DNA from: UBA1195 sp045598025 | Lineage (GTDB): Bacteria; Bacteroidota; Bacteroidia; Bacteroidales; WCHB1-69 | Assembly: GCA_045598025.1 (NCBI GenBank) | Contig: JAZLLH010000006.1 | Span: 1 to 39,925, forward strand | Direction of reading: 5' to 3' | DNA: 39,925 nt | In this document: positions 39,867 through 39,925 of the stretch, piece after piece | Layout of the letters: each line of letters starts with the position of its first letter | How positions within the stretch are numbered: the first letter of the stretch is position 1 | The notes under the pieces: model-generated | The model's database searches: none | What the model saw: only the letters and a program-made list of their open reading frames with translations | Told to the model about the DNA's origin: nothing | Made by a program: the position numbers and the translations under genes

Positions 39867-39925
39867 TTACTGGATATGTTTCGCATATCTGTCCTTAAAA
39901 AATTCCACCAATTCGTTCTTTATTG
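39867..39925 (-). CDS. C-terminal tail of a probable transposase (partial)
   Basis: Minus strand reads IKNELVEFFKDRYAKHIQ and stop. The pattern ELxxFFxDRY is like the extreme C-terminus of IS256-family transposases (often QLAIxFxDRx). Only 18 complete codons are visible, so the assignment depends mostly on the neighbouring palindrome and end-like sequence. Confidence 0.4.
   Translation of the reverse strand, partial: IKNELVEFFKDRYAKHIQ

Larger units (their letters stand above)
39786..39925 (-). mobile_element. End of a probable IS256-like insertion sequence, continuing beyond the window
   Basis: From the right edge the minus strand shows the tail of a reading frame, a short spacer, a 32-bp palindrome and then an end sequence with CTGACACAGATTTTGGAACA followed by CTCCC, which resembles the ends of IS256-type elements. 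The other end is outside the window, so neither inverted repeats nor target duplication can be checked. Confidence 0.4.

Overview
The window looks like a chromosomal segment of a Bacteroidales (phylum Bacteroidota) genome; the family cannot be set from sequence alone. Reasons: promoters match the Bacteroidetes TAnnTTTG -7 box, most starts lack a Shine-Dalgarno sequence, type IX secretion (T9SS) core genes porU and porV lie in the order porU-porV-ispF known from Porphyromonas gingivalis, several proteins carry T9SS C-terminal sorting domains, and phylum-typical families occur (DUF3822 beside rsmD, a PurF-like protein beginning MGGFFG, BspA-type leucine-rich repeats).

Layout. 1-1674: 3' part of a pyruvate carboxylase subunit B / oxaloacetate decarboxylase alpha gene, with a terminator. 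1780-2185: wreck of a T9SS cargo gene. 2286-4454: RNase R. 4509-5109: collapsed IS5-type element whose right end lies 12 bp before a BspA-like surface protein gene (5122-6606). 15255-6603 (minus): a block of seven genes: membrane-anchored hypothetical, DUF3822, rsmD, then yicC, rlmB, a transglutaminase-like lipoprotein and a secreted trypsin-like protease. nadB (minus) and a HAD phosphatase (plus) diverge near 17000. A tRNA-Ser, asd, a YihY membrane protein, corA and an unusual PurF-like protein follow, then a tRNA with CAU anticodon. 22695-30184: M23/LysM protein, porU, porV, ispF, a cell-envelope and T9SS cluster. 30373-37980: tRNA-Gln, an intrinsic terminator, rimP-nusA-infB-metG and a Fur-family regulator, a translation/transcription operon. 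The right edge holds a WbqC-like gene, a small beta-barrel outer-membrane protein and the end of a second, probably IS256-like, insertion sequence.

How it fits together. Secretion and surface display dominate: PorU (sortase) and PorV (its shuttle) process proteins bearing sorting tails, and two likely clients (BspA-like protein, trypsin-like protease) are encoded about 16-20 kb away in the same window. The rest is housekeeping: RNA processing and modification, NAD and amino-acid biosynthesis, Mg2+ transport, isoprenoid synthesis and translation initiation. The observations most worth a second look are a PurF-like enzyme that lost its glutaminase cysteine but kept four putative Fe-S cysteines, a biotinyl-like domain without its biotin lysine, a Fur-family regulator without the CxxC zinc motif, a perfect 19-bp inverted repeat inside the DUF3822 gene, and a terminator between a tRNA and rimP-nusA-infB.
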